From Ovis canadensis (Eukaryota; Chordata; Mammalia; Artiodactyla; Bovidae), in NCBI RefSeq assembly GCF_042477335.2, contig NC_091255.1, positions 37,860,501-37,924,500 of the forward strand: a DNA stretch of 64,000 bases. The letters run 5' to 3'. The translations under genes were made by a program, and so were the position numbers. Shown piece after piece: positions 1-11,401 of this stretch; positions within the stretch are counted from its first letter, which is position 1, and every line of letters starts with the position of its first letter. Under the pieces are notes generated by a model that made no database searches, had not been told where the DNA came from, and was given only the letters and a program-made list of their open reading frames with translations.

Positions 1-150
1 AAGTAATAATAATAATCATTATTATTTCCGTTGTCCACATGGAAAACTGAGGCCTAAGGGGGTTGAGTGATTGACCAAAAGGCCCCACAGCTTGTACACA
101 ATGGAACCAGAAGTGGCATCCCTGGTGTCTGGTTCCAAAGCCTGACTTTT
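1..150 (-). repeat. MIR-like SINE remnant
   Basis: The reverse strand carries the MIR core pattern: a variant of 'cctcagttt(t)cc', then an A/T-rich stretch of TAATAATAA type. It is diverged and probably cut by the window edge. Family call is by eye only. Confidence 0.5.
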
Positions 151-229
151 TCTTTCTATCCTCTACTCTCTCTTAGAGGAGGGGGATTTTGAGAGCACAG
201 GGAGGAGGTTTCAGGCTTAGGGACTGTGG

Positions 230-640
230 GGGATCGCAGGGACTGTGGTTAGAAACAAGATTTCAGGAAGGTGTTTTAGGAAAGTGGGCTGGGCAAGCCT
301 AGAGGGAGGGTTGGGGGCAACACGGAAGTGAGGCTGGAGAAGTGGGCTGGGCTTGTCTCTGGCGGGCTCCTGATGCCCCTGGAAGGAATCAGGATGTTAT
401 TCTGAGATGACTGGAGAACGTTTCAAGGTTTTTAAGCAGAAATGTAAATACATACACACACACATACATACACACACTTAGGCCTGGCAAAAAAAAAAAA
501 GAGAGAGAGAGAGAGAGAACCCTAGGAGGTGAAAGGAATATGTTTGCCAATATAAGATCTCTCTGAGCTCAAGACTTATTTTTTGAGGCCCTACCCCACA
601 TTATATTAATATCTTAAAATCCACTCAATACATTTATTAA
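230..640. other. Intergenic DNA with old-repeat traces and simple repeats
   Basis: No gene seen. Around 340-440 the sequence resembles an old mammalian interspersed repeat (a 'ggtttttaagcagaaatg' type block). A CA-rich stretch lies at about 450-478, and an A-run followed by (GA)n at about 490-518. Confidence 0.4.
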
Positions 641-647
641 ATATACA

Positions 648-868
648 TGTGTGTTAAGTCATTTCAGTTGTGTCTGACTCTTTGTGATCCTATGGACTGT
701 AGCCTGCCAGGTTCCCCTGTCCATGGGATTCTCCAGGCAAGAATACTGGAGTGGGTTGCCATTATCTTCTTTAGGGGATCTTCCTGACCCAGGGATTGAA
801 CCCATGTCCCTTACGTCTCCTGCATTGGCAGGTGGGTTTTTTATCACTAGTGCCACCTGGGAGGCCCA
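648..868 (-). repeat. Bov-tA SINE, antisense
   Basis: This is the reverse complement of the ruminant tRNA-derived SINE. The right end is the complement of 'gggcctcccaggtggc', the B-box-like part ('gggattgaaccc') is at about 793-806, and the 'tgtctgactctttgtg' tail-side block is at about 671-686. It is full length or nearly so. An opposite SINE fragment lies about 30 bp away. Confidence 0.85.
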
Positions 869-898
869 TATTAAACATACAAGTAATATCTATTTGCC

Positions 899-1028
899 TT
901 GAGAAGGACATGGCAAACCACTCCAGTATTCTTGCCTGGAGAATCTCATGAACACAGGAGCCTGCAGGGCTACAGTCTATAGGGTTGCAAAGAGTCGAAC
1001 ACGACTGAAGTGGCTTAGCAAGCAAGCA
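899..1028 (+). repeat. Bov-A SINE fragment (no tRNA head)
   Basis: Matches the 'gagaaggaaatggcaacccactccagtattcttgcc' to 'agagtcggacacgactg' part of the ruminant SINE in forward orientation. It lacks the tRNA-related first half. Confidence 0.85.
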
Positions 1029-1029
1029 A

Positions 1030-2205
1030 TATCTATTTCCATTGAATATAAAAAAATAATCATAGTGGAAAAGAAAGAGGGCCTTGATTCAGTAGGACAG
1101 AAATGAAATGTAAAAGGAAAGAGAAAACCCAAGGGATACCCTGAAGGAAGGACCAACAGGACTTTGATGACGCTGGGTTTGAGGAGGGAAATGGAATCAG
1201 AGAATCCTGCCTTTCATCCAGCCTTCACAGCAGCCTAGAAATCTAGGGGCATGACACCAGCCCAGGAGCAATACTTAAGGGGGAAATATGAATTTATTTT
1301 TTAAATTGGAGTAGTAGTCCGTAGCTCACACCCATGACATCGTTTCATCTCTCCCAACTTCAAGACTCTTCTGTTCATGAGGGTTTTCTCCAGTCTTGTT
1401 ACAAAATCATTTTGTCAACTCTAAAGTGACGGGGACTTAATTTGTGTCAAAATAACTCAAGGGAAGGGGTATTTTCAAGAGAGAGGATATAATAAAAGGC
1501 TCTACAGGCAAGAGGGAGAAAAGGAGGACCATGAAAAGGGCATTGGGTCAGTCACAGAGGTGATCCTGACATGAATGTCAGCAGGATGGTGGGGGTGGAA
1601 GCACTGAAGGCGAGGATTAAGGGGTGACAGGTGTCAAGGAGGAGGAAAAAGTTTTCCTGATTTCCCTGGGAGCAAATCTCTCCACCAATCACTATAGGAG
1701 GTGCATTCAGAGGAAATGATTTGGATGGAGAAAGTGGTAGCAGGGCCAACTAGACAGGCCCAGAAAGCAAGTGTAATCAAGGTCATTGCTTGGAGGGCTA
1801 CTTGAGAAGAAAGGGCAATTAATTGTCCTAATAGGAGGATCACCCTCACCCCTCACAACCATCTAAAAGCTTATGTAACAGATGAAATTTCACAAAGCAG
1901 TGAGAAGTTCCCCTGCCACCAGGAACCGAAATTTCTGGGCAAAAGTCACAGGACAGGTACATTTGTGAAGGATACAAATTTATATTTAATCACCTAATTA
2001 AAAACACTGAGTGAGAATATTAGCTTGCAGAACTAGAATATTGCCTTGAATATTATTACCTAATCGAACCCTGACATTACAGAATCAGAAATTGAGGTTC
2101 CGGACTGTGAAAGTTAAGGTCTCCATCATTTGACCTTTTATGTTGTGCTTTGATTACTTCGGTTGCTTAAAGCCTCATTAGAACAAAGGAAAGCATGATT
2201 GATTA
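1030..2205. other. Intergenic DNA, no gene seen
   Basis: No open frame here resembles a protein I know. Parts around 1100-1760 look like an ancient, unassigned interspersed repeat. The short frames in both strands have no supporting features. Confidence 0.4.
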
Positions 2206-2207
2206 CT

Positions 2208-2460
2208 TTTTAAAGTTTTTATTTAATCGAAATTATACTTGATTTACAGTGTGTTAATTTCTGCTGTACAGCAACACAATTCAGTTATACATACGTTCTT
2301 TTTCATGTTCTTTTCTGTTATTTTTATCACAGGATTGAATATAGTTCCCTGTGCTATAAAGTAGAACCTTGTTGTTCATGATTAATAACTTATTTCTTAA
2401 AATTTCATACCATTTTATTCTATAATAAAAACATTTTTCTAAACCGTGATCAAAAACTTT
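2208..2460. repeat. Old L1-type LINE remnant
   Basis: Contains the familiar ungulate L1-derived motif run 'gatttacagtgtgttaatttc', 'gctgtacagcaacacaattcag', 'gttatacata' and 'gaatatagttccctgtgct'. Orientation was not established. Confidence 0.6.
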
Positions 2461-2527
2461 GCTGGGCACAGCCCAAATGTATATTTACATTGTTAAAATC
2501 TGCATAATAATTTAGTCACTTAGAGTG

Positions 2528-2722
2528 GACTTTGAGAATCAGAATGCTGGGGTTCACATCCTGACGTCACCTTTTAAACTATGTGAATTTGGGCAATAAG
2601 ACAAAACTTATTGTACTCTTCTGGGCCTCAGTTTCTTTGTCTGTAAAATGGGGCTAATAATAATACCTAACTCATGGGCTTCTTGTGACAACTGAGTTAG
2701 TGAATGCATCATAGGCTAGTTT
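2528..2722 (+). repeat. MIR SINE
   Basis: A diverged but ordered MIR: tRNA-like start, then 'gggcctcagtttctttgtctgtaaaatggggctaataataatacctaact' in pieces, then the 3' end. Forward orientation. Confidence 0.7.
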
Positions 2723-2974
2723 TTGAAAGTGACACAGAGTGGGTGAGACCATGTCAACAGGAACGCCTGAGACTCAGAAGCCAGGAGCTTTCTCTAGAGA
2801 TTGTACCAACCACTGCCAGTACCAGTGGGCTCTGGAAGTCGAGACAATGTCTTCTATGTTGTTCTGCCGTGTCTTTTTTGTTGTTGTTTGGTAAGGCTCA
2901 CCAGCTGACCACAGCCTGACTGTTATTCATCTGGCCCTGCCATCCCACCCAATTTCTTGTTCAGATGGCACAAA

Positions 2975-3108
2975 ACATCTTTTTCTTTTTTTTGCTCTTC
3001 TGTGCAGCATATAGGATCTTAGTTACCCGAACAAGGATCAAACCCACATCCCCTTCAGTGGAAGTGCAGAATCCTAGCCACTGGACCACCAAGGAATCCC
3101 CTCAGAAC
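2975..3108 (-). repeat. CHR/Bov-tA2-type tRNA SINE, antisense
   Basis: The reverse strand begins with a 'ggattccttggtggtccagtgg' type head followed by a diverged tRNA B box ('ggtttgatcc'). Typical of cetartiodactyl tRNA-Glu-derived SINEs. Confidence 0.7.
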
Positions 3109-3405
3109 ATTCAAGTTACCCCTTGCCCCTCAACACCACACACAACAATAAATCAAAAGAAGGAAGATGAAGCCTGGATACCTCCAAGCAGGGTGACCCT
3201 CTTCCTAATTTGCTTGGATTTGAAGAGATTCCTGAGACTTTCAGTTTTAAAATCAGGACAGTCCTTGGCAAACTCAGATAAATTTATCACCTTACCCCAA
3301 AGGTTGTTGAGGGTATGATAGTAAAGATGAGGTTGAATGGAACCAGCTGAGATCTGTCACCAAGCCAGGATAGTGATAAAAATCACATGTGGAACTGCTA
3401 ATTTT

Positions 3406-4134
3406 AAAACTATAGGAGATTCCTTAAAGACTGGAACTACAACTGCCTTATGACCCAGCAATCCCACTGCTGGGCGAACACACTGAGCAAAACCAGAATT
3501 GAAAGAAACACGTGTACCCCAATGTCCATCGCAGCACTGTTTATAGTAGCCTGGACATGGAAGCAACCTAGATGTCCATCAGCAGACAAATGGGTAAGTA
3601 AGCTGTGGTACATTTACACAACAGAGTATTACTCAGCCATTAAAAAGAATACATTTGAATCAGTTCTAATGAGGTGGATGAAACTGGAGCCTATTATACA
3701 CAGTGAAGTAAGCCAGAAAGAAAAACACCAATACAGTATACTAACGCATATATATGGAATTTAGAAAGATGGTAACAATAGCCCTGTATGTGAGACAGCA
3801 AAAGAGACACAGATGTATGGAACGGACTTTTGGACTCTGTGGGAGAGGGCGAGGGTGGGATGATTTGGGAGAATGGCATTGAAACATGTATAATATCATA
3901 TATGAAAGGAATCGCCAGTCCAGGTTCAATCCATGGAAAAGGATGCTTGGGGCTGGTGCATTGGGATGACCCAGAGGGATAGTATGGGGAGGAAGGTGGG
4001 AGGGGGTTCAGGATGAGGAACACGTGTACACCCGTGGCAGATTCATGTTGACGTATGGCAAAACCAATACAATATTGTAAAGTAATTAGCCTCCAATTAA
4101 AATAAATAAATTTATATTAAAAAATAAAACTATA
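3406..4134 (+). mobile_element. 5'-truncated L1 (ruminant L1) with 9-bp target-site duplication
   Basis: The body (about 3415-4125) holds the end of L1 ORF2, with frames reading like '[24 protein letters not shown]', then the L1 3' untranslated region and an A-rich tail. The 9-mer AAAACTATA occurs directly on each side, at 3406-3414 and 4126-4134, which marks a target-primed insertion. Nothing upstream of the ORF2 C-terminus is present, so the copy is dead. Confidence 0.85.
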
Positions 4135-4135
4135 A

Positions 4136-4670
4136 CACTCATTCAATTGTTTATTCTTCAATCACTGAGGACTTATTACACACTGAGAAGATTTTAAGTG
4201 CTAGGGAACAGAACAGGCAAAGTTTGCCTTCCTGGAAATTTTATTCTAGTGTGTGTATGTGGGGACAACAGATATCAAGTGTCAATTAGTGATAAATTCT
4301 CTGAAGGAAAGAAAAATTAGGATAAGGAAACAGTGGCTGTGTGGTGTCTAAATAGATCAATCAGGGAAGGTTTCTCTGAAGATGTGATATTTGAGCAGAC
4401 ATTTATTGAAGGAGCAAGCCAGGAGAATATCAACCAGGCACAGTATTTCAGGCAGAGGAAACAAACGCAAGCTCTTTGGGAGGGGAGCTTGGCTGCACAG
4501 GAATAGAATAAAGGCCAGTGGGTAAGGAATGAAAGGAGCCAGAAATACTGTAGTAAGGAATGAAGTGGCAGAAGTGGCCACGAACCAGATAGATAAAGTC
4601 TTGCAAATGCAGCTAAGGATATAGGGTTTTACATGCCAGCTGTTACTATAAAGCTAGCTTTACTCTTCCT
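4136..4670. repeat. Old mammalian interspersed repeat remnant, family not assigned
   Basis: Has an order of motifs seen in many mammalian loci: 'cactgaggacttatt...', 'gaacaggcaaagtttgcc', 'aggcagaggaaac', 'aaggccagtggg'. Strongly diverged. No coding potential seen. Confidence 0.4.
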
Positions 4671-4674
4671 ATAG

Positions 4675-4880
4675 GGCTTCCCAAGTGCCTCAGTGGTAAA
4701 GAATCCACCTGCCAATGCAGGAGATGTGGGTTCAATCCCTGGGTCGGGAAGACCCCCTGGAGGGGGAAATGGCACCACTCAGGTTTCTTGCCTGGAAGAT
4801 CCCATGGGTAGCGAGCGTGGAGGGCTGCAGTCCATGCAGTGGTAAAGAATGGCACACACTGAGTGATTAAGCATGCACCC
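4675..4880 (+). repeat. Bov-tA SINE
   Basis: Starts 'gggcttcccaagtgcctcagtgg', carries the tRNA-type B box 'gggttcaatccctggg' near 4728-4744 and continues into the shared Bov-A tail. Mildly diverged. Confidence 0.85.
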
Positions 4881-4917
4881 ACGCGTTCTTCCTTATTCTC
4901 TGTTGAGGGCTGGCCCT

Positions 4918-7840
4918 CTCAGTTCAGTTCAGTTCAGTTGCTCATTTGTGTCTGACTCTTTGTGACCCCATGGACTGCAGCACGCCAGGCCTCCCTGTCC
5001 ATAACCAACTCCCAGAGTCCACCCAAACCCATGCCCATTGAGTCGGTGATGCCATCCAGCCATCTCATCCTCTGTCGTCCCCTTCCTCTCCTCCCCTCAA
5101 TCTTTCCCGGCATCAGAGTCTTTTCCAATGAGTCAGTTCTTTGCATTAGGTGGCCAAAGGATTGGAGTTTCAGCTTCAGCATCAGTCCTTCCAGTGAACA
5201 TTCAGGACTGATTTCCTTTAGGATGGAGTGGTTGGATCTCCTTGCAGTCCAAGGGACTCTCAAGAGTCTTCTCCAACACCACAGTTCAAAAGCATCAATT
5301 CTTCGGCACTCAGCTTTCTTTATAGTCCAACCTACATCCATACATGACTACTGGAAAAATCAGAGCTTTGACTAGATGGACCTTTGCTGGCAAAGTAATG
5401 TCTCTGCTTTTTAATAAGCTGTCTAGGTTGGTCATAACTTTTCTTCCAAGAAGCAAGCGTCTTTTAATTTCATGGCTGCAATCACCATCTGCAGTGGTTT
5501 TGGAGCCCCCCCAAAATAGTCTGTCAGGGTTGCTGTGTCTATTTTCCATGAAGTGATGGAACCAGATGCCATCATCTTAGTTTTCTGAATGCTGAGTTTT
5601 AAGCCAACTTTTTCACTCTCCTCTTTCACTTTCATCAAGAGGCTCTTTAGTTCTTCTTTGCTTTCTGCCATAAGGGTGCTTTATCTGCACATCTGAGGTT
5701 ATTGATGTTTCTCCCGACAATTTTGATTCCATCTTGTGCTTTATCCAGCCCAGCGTTTCTCATGATGTGCTCTGCATATAAGTTAAATAAGCAGGGTGAC
5801 AACATACAGCCTTGATATACTCCTGTCCCTATTTGGAATCAGTCTGTTTTTCCATGTCCAGTTCTAACTGTTGCTTCCTGACCTGCATATAGGTTTCTCA
5901 AGAGGCAGGTTAAGTGGTCTGGTATTTCCATCTCTTTCAGAATTTTCCACAGTTTGTTGTGATCCACACAGTCAAAGGCTTTGGCATAGTCAAGAAAGCA
6001 TAAGTAGATGTTTATCTGGAAATCTCTTGCTTTTTCCATGATCCAGCGGATGTTGGCAATTTGATCTCTGGTTCCTCTGCCTTTTCTAAAACCAGCTTGA
6101 ACATCTGGAAGGTCATGGTTCACGTACTGTTGAAGCCTGGCTTGGAGAATTTTGAGCATTACTTTGCTAGCATGTGGTGAGATGAGTGCAACTGTGAGGT
6201 AGTTTGAGCATTCTTTGGCATTGTGTTTTTTTGGGATTGGAATGAAAACTGACCTTTTCCAGTCCTGTGGCCACTGATATGTTTTCCAAATTTGCTGGCA
6301 TATTGAGTGCAGCACTTTCACAGCATCATCTTTCAGGATTTGGAACAGCTCAACTGGAATTCTGTCACCTCCACTAGCTTTGTTCGTAGTGATGCTTCCT
6401 AAGGCCCACTTGACTTCAGATTCCAGGGTGTCTGGCTCTAGTTGAGTGATCAAACCATCATGTATCGGTCATGAAGATCTTTTGTGTATAGTTCTTCTGT
6501 GTATTCTTGCCACCTCTTCTTAATATCTTCTGCTTATGTTAGGTCCATACCATTTCTGTCCTTTATTGAGCCCATTTTTGCATGAAATGTTCCCTTGCTA
6601 TCTCTAATTTTCTTGGATAAATCTCTAGTCTTTTCCATTCTATTGTTTTCCTCTATTTCTTTGCATTGATCACCCAGGAAGACTTTCTTGTCTCTCCTTG
6701 CTATTCTTTGGAACTCTGCATTCAAATGGGTATATCTTTCCTTTTCTTCTTTGCCTTTAGCTTCTCTTCTTTTCACAGCTATTTGTAAGTCCTCCTCAGA
6801 CAGCCATTTTTGCTTTTTTGCATTTCTTTTTCTTGGGGATGGTCTTGATCCCTGTCTCCTATACAGTGTCATGAACCTCCATCCATAGTTCATCAGGCAC
6901 TTTATCAGATCTAGTCCCTTAAGTCTATTTCTCACTTCCACTGTAAAATCGTAAGGGATTTTATTTAGATCATACCTGAATGGTCTAATGGTTTTCCCTA
7001 CTTTCTTCAATTTAGGTCTGAATTTGGCAATAAGGAGTTCATGATCTGAGCCACAGTCAGCTCCTGGTCTTGTTTTTGAACACTGTATAGAGCTTCTCCA
7101 TCTTTGGCTGCAAAGAATATAATCAATCTAATTTCGGTGTTGACCGTCTGGCGGTGTCCATGTGTGGAGTCTTCTCTTGTGTTGTTGGAAGAGGGTGTTT
7201 GCTATGACCAGTGTGTTCTCTTGGCAAAACTCTATTAGCCTTTGCCCTGCTTCATTCTGTATTCCAAGGCCAAATTTGCCTGTTACTCCAGGTGTTTCTT
7301 AACTTCCTACTTTTGCATTCCAGTCCCCTATAATGAAAAGGACATCCTTTTGGAGTGTTAGTTCTAGAAGGTCTTATAGGTTTTCATAGAACCATTCAGA
7401 TTCAGCTTCTTCAGCATTACTGGTTGGGGCACAGACTTGGATTACAGTGATATTGAATGGTTTGCCTTGGAAACTAACAGAGATCATTCTGTCACTTTTG
7501 AGATTGCATCCAAGTACTGCATTTCAGACTCTTTTGTTGAGTGTGATGGATACTGCATTTCTTCTAAGGGATTCTTGCCCACAGTAGTACATATAATGGT
7601 CATCTGAGTTAAATTCCAGTCCATTTTAGTTCGCCGATTCCTAAAATGTTGATGTTCACTCCATTTGCTTTGATTCATGGACCTAATATTCCAGGTTCCT
7701 ATGCAATATTGCTCTTTACAGCATTGGACCTTGCTGCCATCACCAGTTTCATCCACAACTGGGTGTTGTTTTTGCTTTGGCTCTGTTTCTTCATTGTTTC
7801 TAATCTGCTCTTTTTCTACTCAGCTTTGCTTCATTCTTTC
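4918..7840 (-). mobile_element. Near full-length BovB (RTE) LINE, decayed
   Basis: Reading the minus strand from 7840 down: an endonuclease start (about 7756-7484, 'CIGTWNIRSMNQSKW'), the endonuclease end and linker (7010-6534, 'FRYDLNKIPYDFTVEVRNR'), the reverse transcriptase (6453-5839, 'FIPIPKKHNAKECSNY', 'YAKAFDCVDHNK', 'RNLYAGQEATVRTGHG'), then the C-terminal region (5671-4934, '[17 protein letters not shown]', '[14 protein letters not shown]'). The 3' end is the 'ttcagttcagttcag' block at 4921-4940. Frame shifts and stops separate these pieces, so it cannot make one protein. BovB is an RTE-clade element known to have entered ruminants horizontally from squamates. It is the longest BovB in the window. 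Confidence 0.93.
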
Positions 7841-8140
7841 AAACAACAATTTAACATCTGCTCTTCATTTAACAAATGGCTTATAAAGACACTGCTCCAG
7901 GCATCGGGGATTAGCAGTTGGTTCTCTCAGAAAGCTTAAGAGCTAGTTAGGGATAGGTGAGTGGAACACAACATTTAAAACACATGAAAAAATCAGTAGC
8001 CCTGGACTTGGAGAGAAGCTCCCAATAACAAGGGAAGAAATCAGGTTTCAATTTCCCAGAGAAGTGAGGAGTTCATTTCCAGTGCGCAAGGGCATTTTGG
8101 GAGGAGTGCGCCCAGGGCATCCTGGGAGGAAGGAAAGGCT
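7841..8140. other. Intergenic DNA, nothing recognised
   Basis: No gene or clear repeat. The first part may be residual BovB 5' sequence. Confidence 0.35.
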
Positions 8141-8146
8141 GAAGTT

Positions 8147-8367
8147 CAGTTCAGTCGATCATTCGTGTCTGACTCTTTGGGACCCCATGGACTGCCTGCC
8201 AGGCCTCTCTGTCCATCACCAACTCCTGGAGTTTACTGAAACTCATGTCCATTGAGTTGGTGATGCCATCCAACCATCTTTTAGGATTTGAAATAGCTCA
8301 ACTGGAATTCCATCACCTCCTCTAGTTTTGTTCATAGTGATGCTTCCTCAGGCCCACTTGACTTCTT
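8147..8367 (-). repeat. Internally deleted BovB fragment
   Basis: 8147-8280 matches the BovB 3' end (like 4921-5062). 8281-8367 then jumps to sequence matching the start of the reverse transcriptase region (like 6331-6417). The joint at about 8280 removes well over 1 kb of element. Confidence 0.8.
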
Positions 8368-10014
8368 TGCATTCCGTGACGTCTTCTGGAAAGGCCAAAG
8401 CAATGCCGCCATTGTTGGAACCAGCCTGGAGCCTGTGGTGGAGCTTGGCTGGTGAGTGTTGTGTTTGCGAGTATGTGAGAGAGGAAGGCCTTCATCATTC
8501 TCTCTGAGATTCCAGAGAGTAACTGTGTGTGGTAAGAGGAGGGTGTGAAACCAGACATGTGGAGGGAATTAGAACTCCTGGACCTTGGTGACTGGGCCTC
8601 AAGGAAATTTTTGAAAATTTTCAAGTCGTCAAATTCCATTTGAAGCTTTTCAGTGCACTTATAGGCATGTTATTATATTGCTTATCCATATACTTAGGAT
8701 AAGCTAAATCCATTTTGGGGTATTAAATATTGTGGGTATCAATTGAATTACTTTTCTGAATATGCTAGAAAAAAATTTTTGAGTCTGTTTCTCAGAAGGT
8801 ACCACCTTTCCTATCCATGCTCTTAATGATATTTTTTATAATTTGATGGCTCCCACTGTGTTGTGCCTCAGTCTCCCTGAGCCAGAGCCATAAGCCATAG
8901 ATTCTGTTGAGGAGCTGAGAAAGCAGCCTGACCTCTTGTGAAGGTCAGGCTACTGTAATTTAAGAAAAGTCACATTTGGGGTGTGTTCCCCAAGGGGGAT
9001 ATTTTTCTTCTTCATCAGCGAAGAGGTTTTCTTTTTCTCTCTGTGGGCTCCGGAAGCAGCATCTTGGTGGGGCTTGGAGCCAGGAGGGAGGAATCAGGCT
9101 GGTAAATTCCACCCTTAAGTAAGGTTCTTTCCATCTGCCCACAGCTGATTCTTCTGCTTCCTACTTAGGAAAGTGTGACCCACTTAAGTGCCCAGTGAAG
9201 GTGCCTGGGGACACTGGTGTGCGTAACATGCACCCAAACCTCTGTCCCAGCCAGGAGGTAGACTTTAAGTTTGCTCACTGACAGCTGTTGTGTTAGCCCT
9301 GGAATGTTAATCCTTAGCGAGAGTGTGGATGAAAGGCAGCAGCTTTTAGCAGTTGTGTTAATGGTCTCATCCATCAAATGACCCACTCCTCTTCACCTTT
9401 CTCTTGTCAGTTATACCCATGTCTTTGATGAGAAGTGGATATGAAGACCTCTTGAGAAGCAAATTCCTTTTATTTATTGTTTTTTTTAAAGGAACCTTTA
9501 AAACAATTTCAAAACTAAGGTACACATTGCAGAAAGATGGAAAAATATAATCAAAGATACAGAAAGAAAAATTTAAATCACTCCTAGATTTTAACATAGA
9601 CGTAATCTCTACCTAAATTGGGTGAAAGTCCTTTTACACATTTTCCCCCATGTCTGTAAACACATAAACACTTTTTTAAATTAAAAAAACATGTTTTTAA
9701 ACAAATACATAGTTGGGAAATCAGCCTGTAAGCATGGTTTTGTGTTATGCTTTTACAGCTTATTAGATTATGGAAATTCTTATGATATTAACTCTTGCTC
9801 TGCATCATAGTATTCTAGTAAACTTGTGCACATGTATTTATGTATATCTTTATGAAATTCATATAATAGGCTTCCGGAGCAAAGGCTATGGATGTTTTCA
9901 GGTTTGCTATAGTGCAGTGCCTGTCATTACTGTCTCGACCATAATGATATTGCATAGAAAACAAAAAGTATTCACTAATGATTGTCCCAAGTCCAAGCTC
10001 ATATTACTTGCCAC
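8368..10014. other. Intergenic DNA, no gene seen
   Basis: Short open frames on both strands have no recognisable domain. The A/T-rich stretch at about 9470-9870 resembles old L1-derived sequence but I cannot place it firmly. Confidence 0.35.
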
Positions 10015-10015
10015 A

Positions 10016-10470
10016 TGACAGGCCCATAAATTGAGAGACAGTTGTTGGGGCAACAAATAGTGACTTTATTCAGAAAGTGAGCAAACTGAGAAGGTGGTGA
10101 ACTAGTACTGCCAAGAACAGTCTTACCTGAGTTAGAATTCAGGCTTCTTTTATACTAAAAGGGAAGGGAGTGCGGTTGGTTGGTGCAAACTTCTTGGTGT
10201 TGGACTCCTTTGTTCTTGCAGCTGTGCATGTAGGTCAGGTCATGATGTTCCTGTGAACCTCCAGAAGATAAATGTTATTCTCTGTTTTGCAACTTTTTAT
10301 CTCTATACAAATGGAAAAGTGTTACACCCTTAAAGGTCAGAGCCTTGAGAGTGGGCTATCTTATATATTTCAAGCTATAGGAAACATTCTTATCTTGTAG
10401 CAAAAGCTAAAGAATACAAAATGTTAAAGTAAAAGAAACAGACTTGATATAGAGTCAGATTTGTTATTCC
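10016..10470 (-). repeat. Endogenous retrovirus LTR, antisense (approximate ends)
   Basis: On the minus strand a TATA box (TATAAAA, 10148-10154) is followed about 80 bases later by a polyadenylation signal (AATAAA, 10065-10070), with a short pyrimidine- and CA-rich stretch after it. That is the U3-R-U5 order of a retroviral LTR. The U5 edge near 10016 begins TG on the plus strand. The U3 edge is not clear. No gag, pol or env sequence is next to it. Confidence 0.6.
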
Positions 10471-10984
10471 TTTCTGTGGTGTGTGATCATGGTGATCATC
10501 GGCTGTTGGAAACATACAGTAGTCAATGCGGCACGGTTGCAAAACAAAATGACAAATACTGCAAAACGTGCAGACTCTCCTGAAGTTGATGAGAGTGGTG
10601 TTAGAAATCTGCTTGAATTTTGCAAAACAGTTCCACTGTGTTGCAGCAGCATTGAACTAGTTAATGATTAAAGATCTGAAAGTGGACAAAGGTGATGATC
10701 CAATAAGTGTTCTAGGAGAGACTAAGTTTAGGATCAAAGGATTAGGAAGGCAATGAAGGCCTCACACTTTTCTTTGTTGTTGTTGCTGCACAAGATGTTC
10801 TTTATGATGGATTTCTAAAATCAAACATAAAGGGTGCCATATCATGCAAGGTTGTGGGAACTATGTCCCTTTCCTCTCAACTCCAACACCGATTCATTCT
10901 TTGTTCTAAGAGTTAGCAGAGATGCAGTTACAGCATATATCCTGTGCAGTACAAGAGCAAATAAATTTATTCCAATCCTTCTGA
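10471..10984. other. Unassigned segment next to the LTR
   Basis: Holds an open frame of 62 codons on the plus strand (10483-10671; starts MIMVIIGCWKHTVVNAARLQ) that I do not recognise. It has no upstream splice or promoter evidence. An AATAAA-like hexamer occurs near 10960. It could be internal retroviral or other transposon sequence. Confidence 0.3.
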
Positions 10985-11205
10985 CTTGATTTTTATTATT
11001 TATTTTTGGTCTCACTGGGCCTCCATTGCTTTGCTTGGCCTTCTCACCATGATGGCTTCTCTTGTTGCGCTTCAGTAGTTGCGGCGTACAGGCTTAGTTG
11101 CTGCGAGGCATGTGTAATCTTCCCAGACCATAGAAGGAACCCATGTCCCCTGCACTGACAGGCAGATTCTTATCCTTTGCGCCACCAATGAAGTCTTGTC
11201 TTGAT
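10985..11205 (-). repeat. CHR-type tRNA-Glu SINE, antisense
   Basis: The plus strand shows 'gatggcttctcttgttgcgc', 'ttcagtagttgcggcgtac', 'ggcttagttgctgcgaggc', then 'ccactgcgccacc'-like head sequence. This is the reverse complement of a cetartiodactyl tRNA SINE. Confidence 0.75.
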
Positions 11206-11212
11206 TTTAAGG

Positions 11213-11401
11213 TAAAACCCCCTGGAGAAGGAAATGGCAACCCACTCCAGTATTCTTGCCTGGAAAAGTCCATGGACAGAGGAGGCTGGCGGGCTGCAGT
11301 CCATGGGGTTGCATGACTGAGCATGTGTGCATGAGGGTGGAGGGTGATGGTTTGGTAGCAATAAACTGGTAGAACTAAAAAAAAAAAAAAGATAAAACCC
11401 C
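11213..11401 (+). mobile_element. 5'-truncated Bov-A SINE with poly(A) tail and 9-bp duplications
   Basis: Body from 'cctggagaaggaaatgg' to a 14-base A run at about 11377-11390. The 9-mer TAAAACCCC occurs at both 11213-11221 and 11393-11401, marking the insertion. The tRNA half is missing. Confidence 0.8.
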
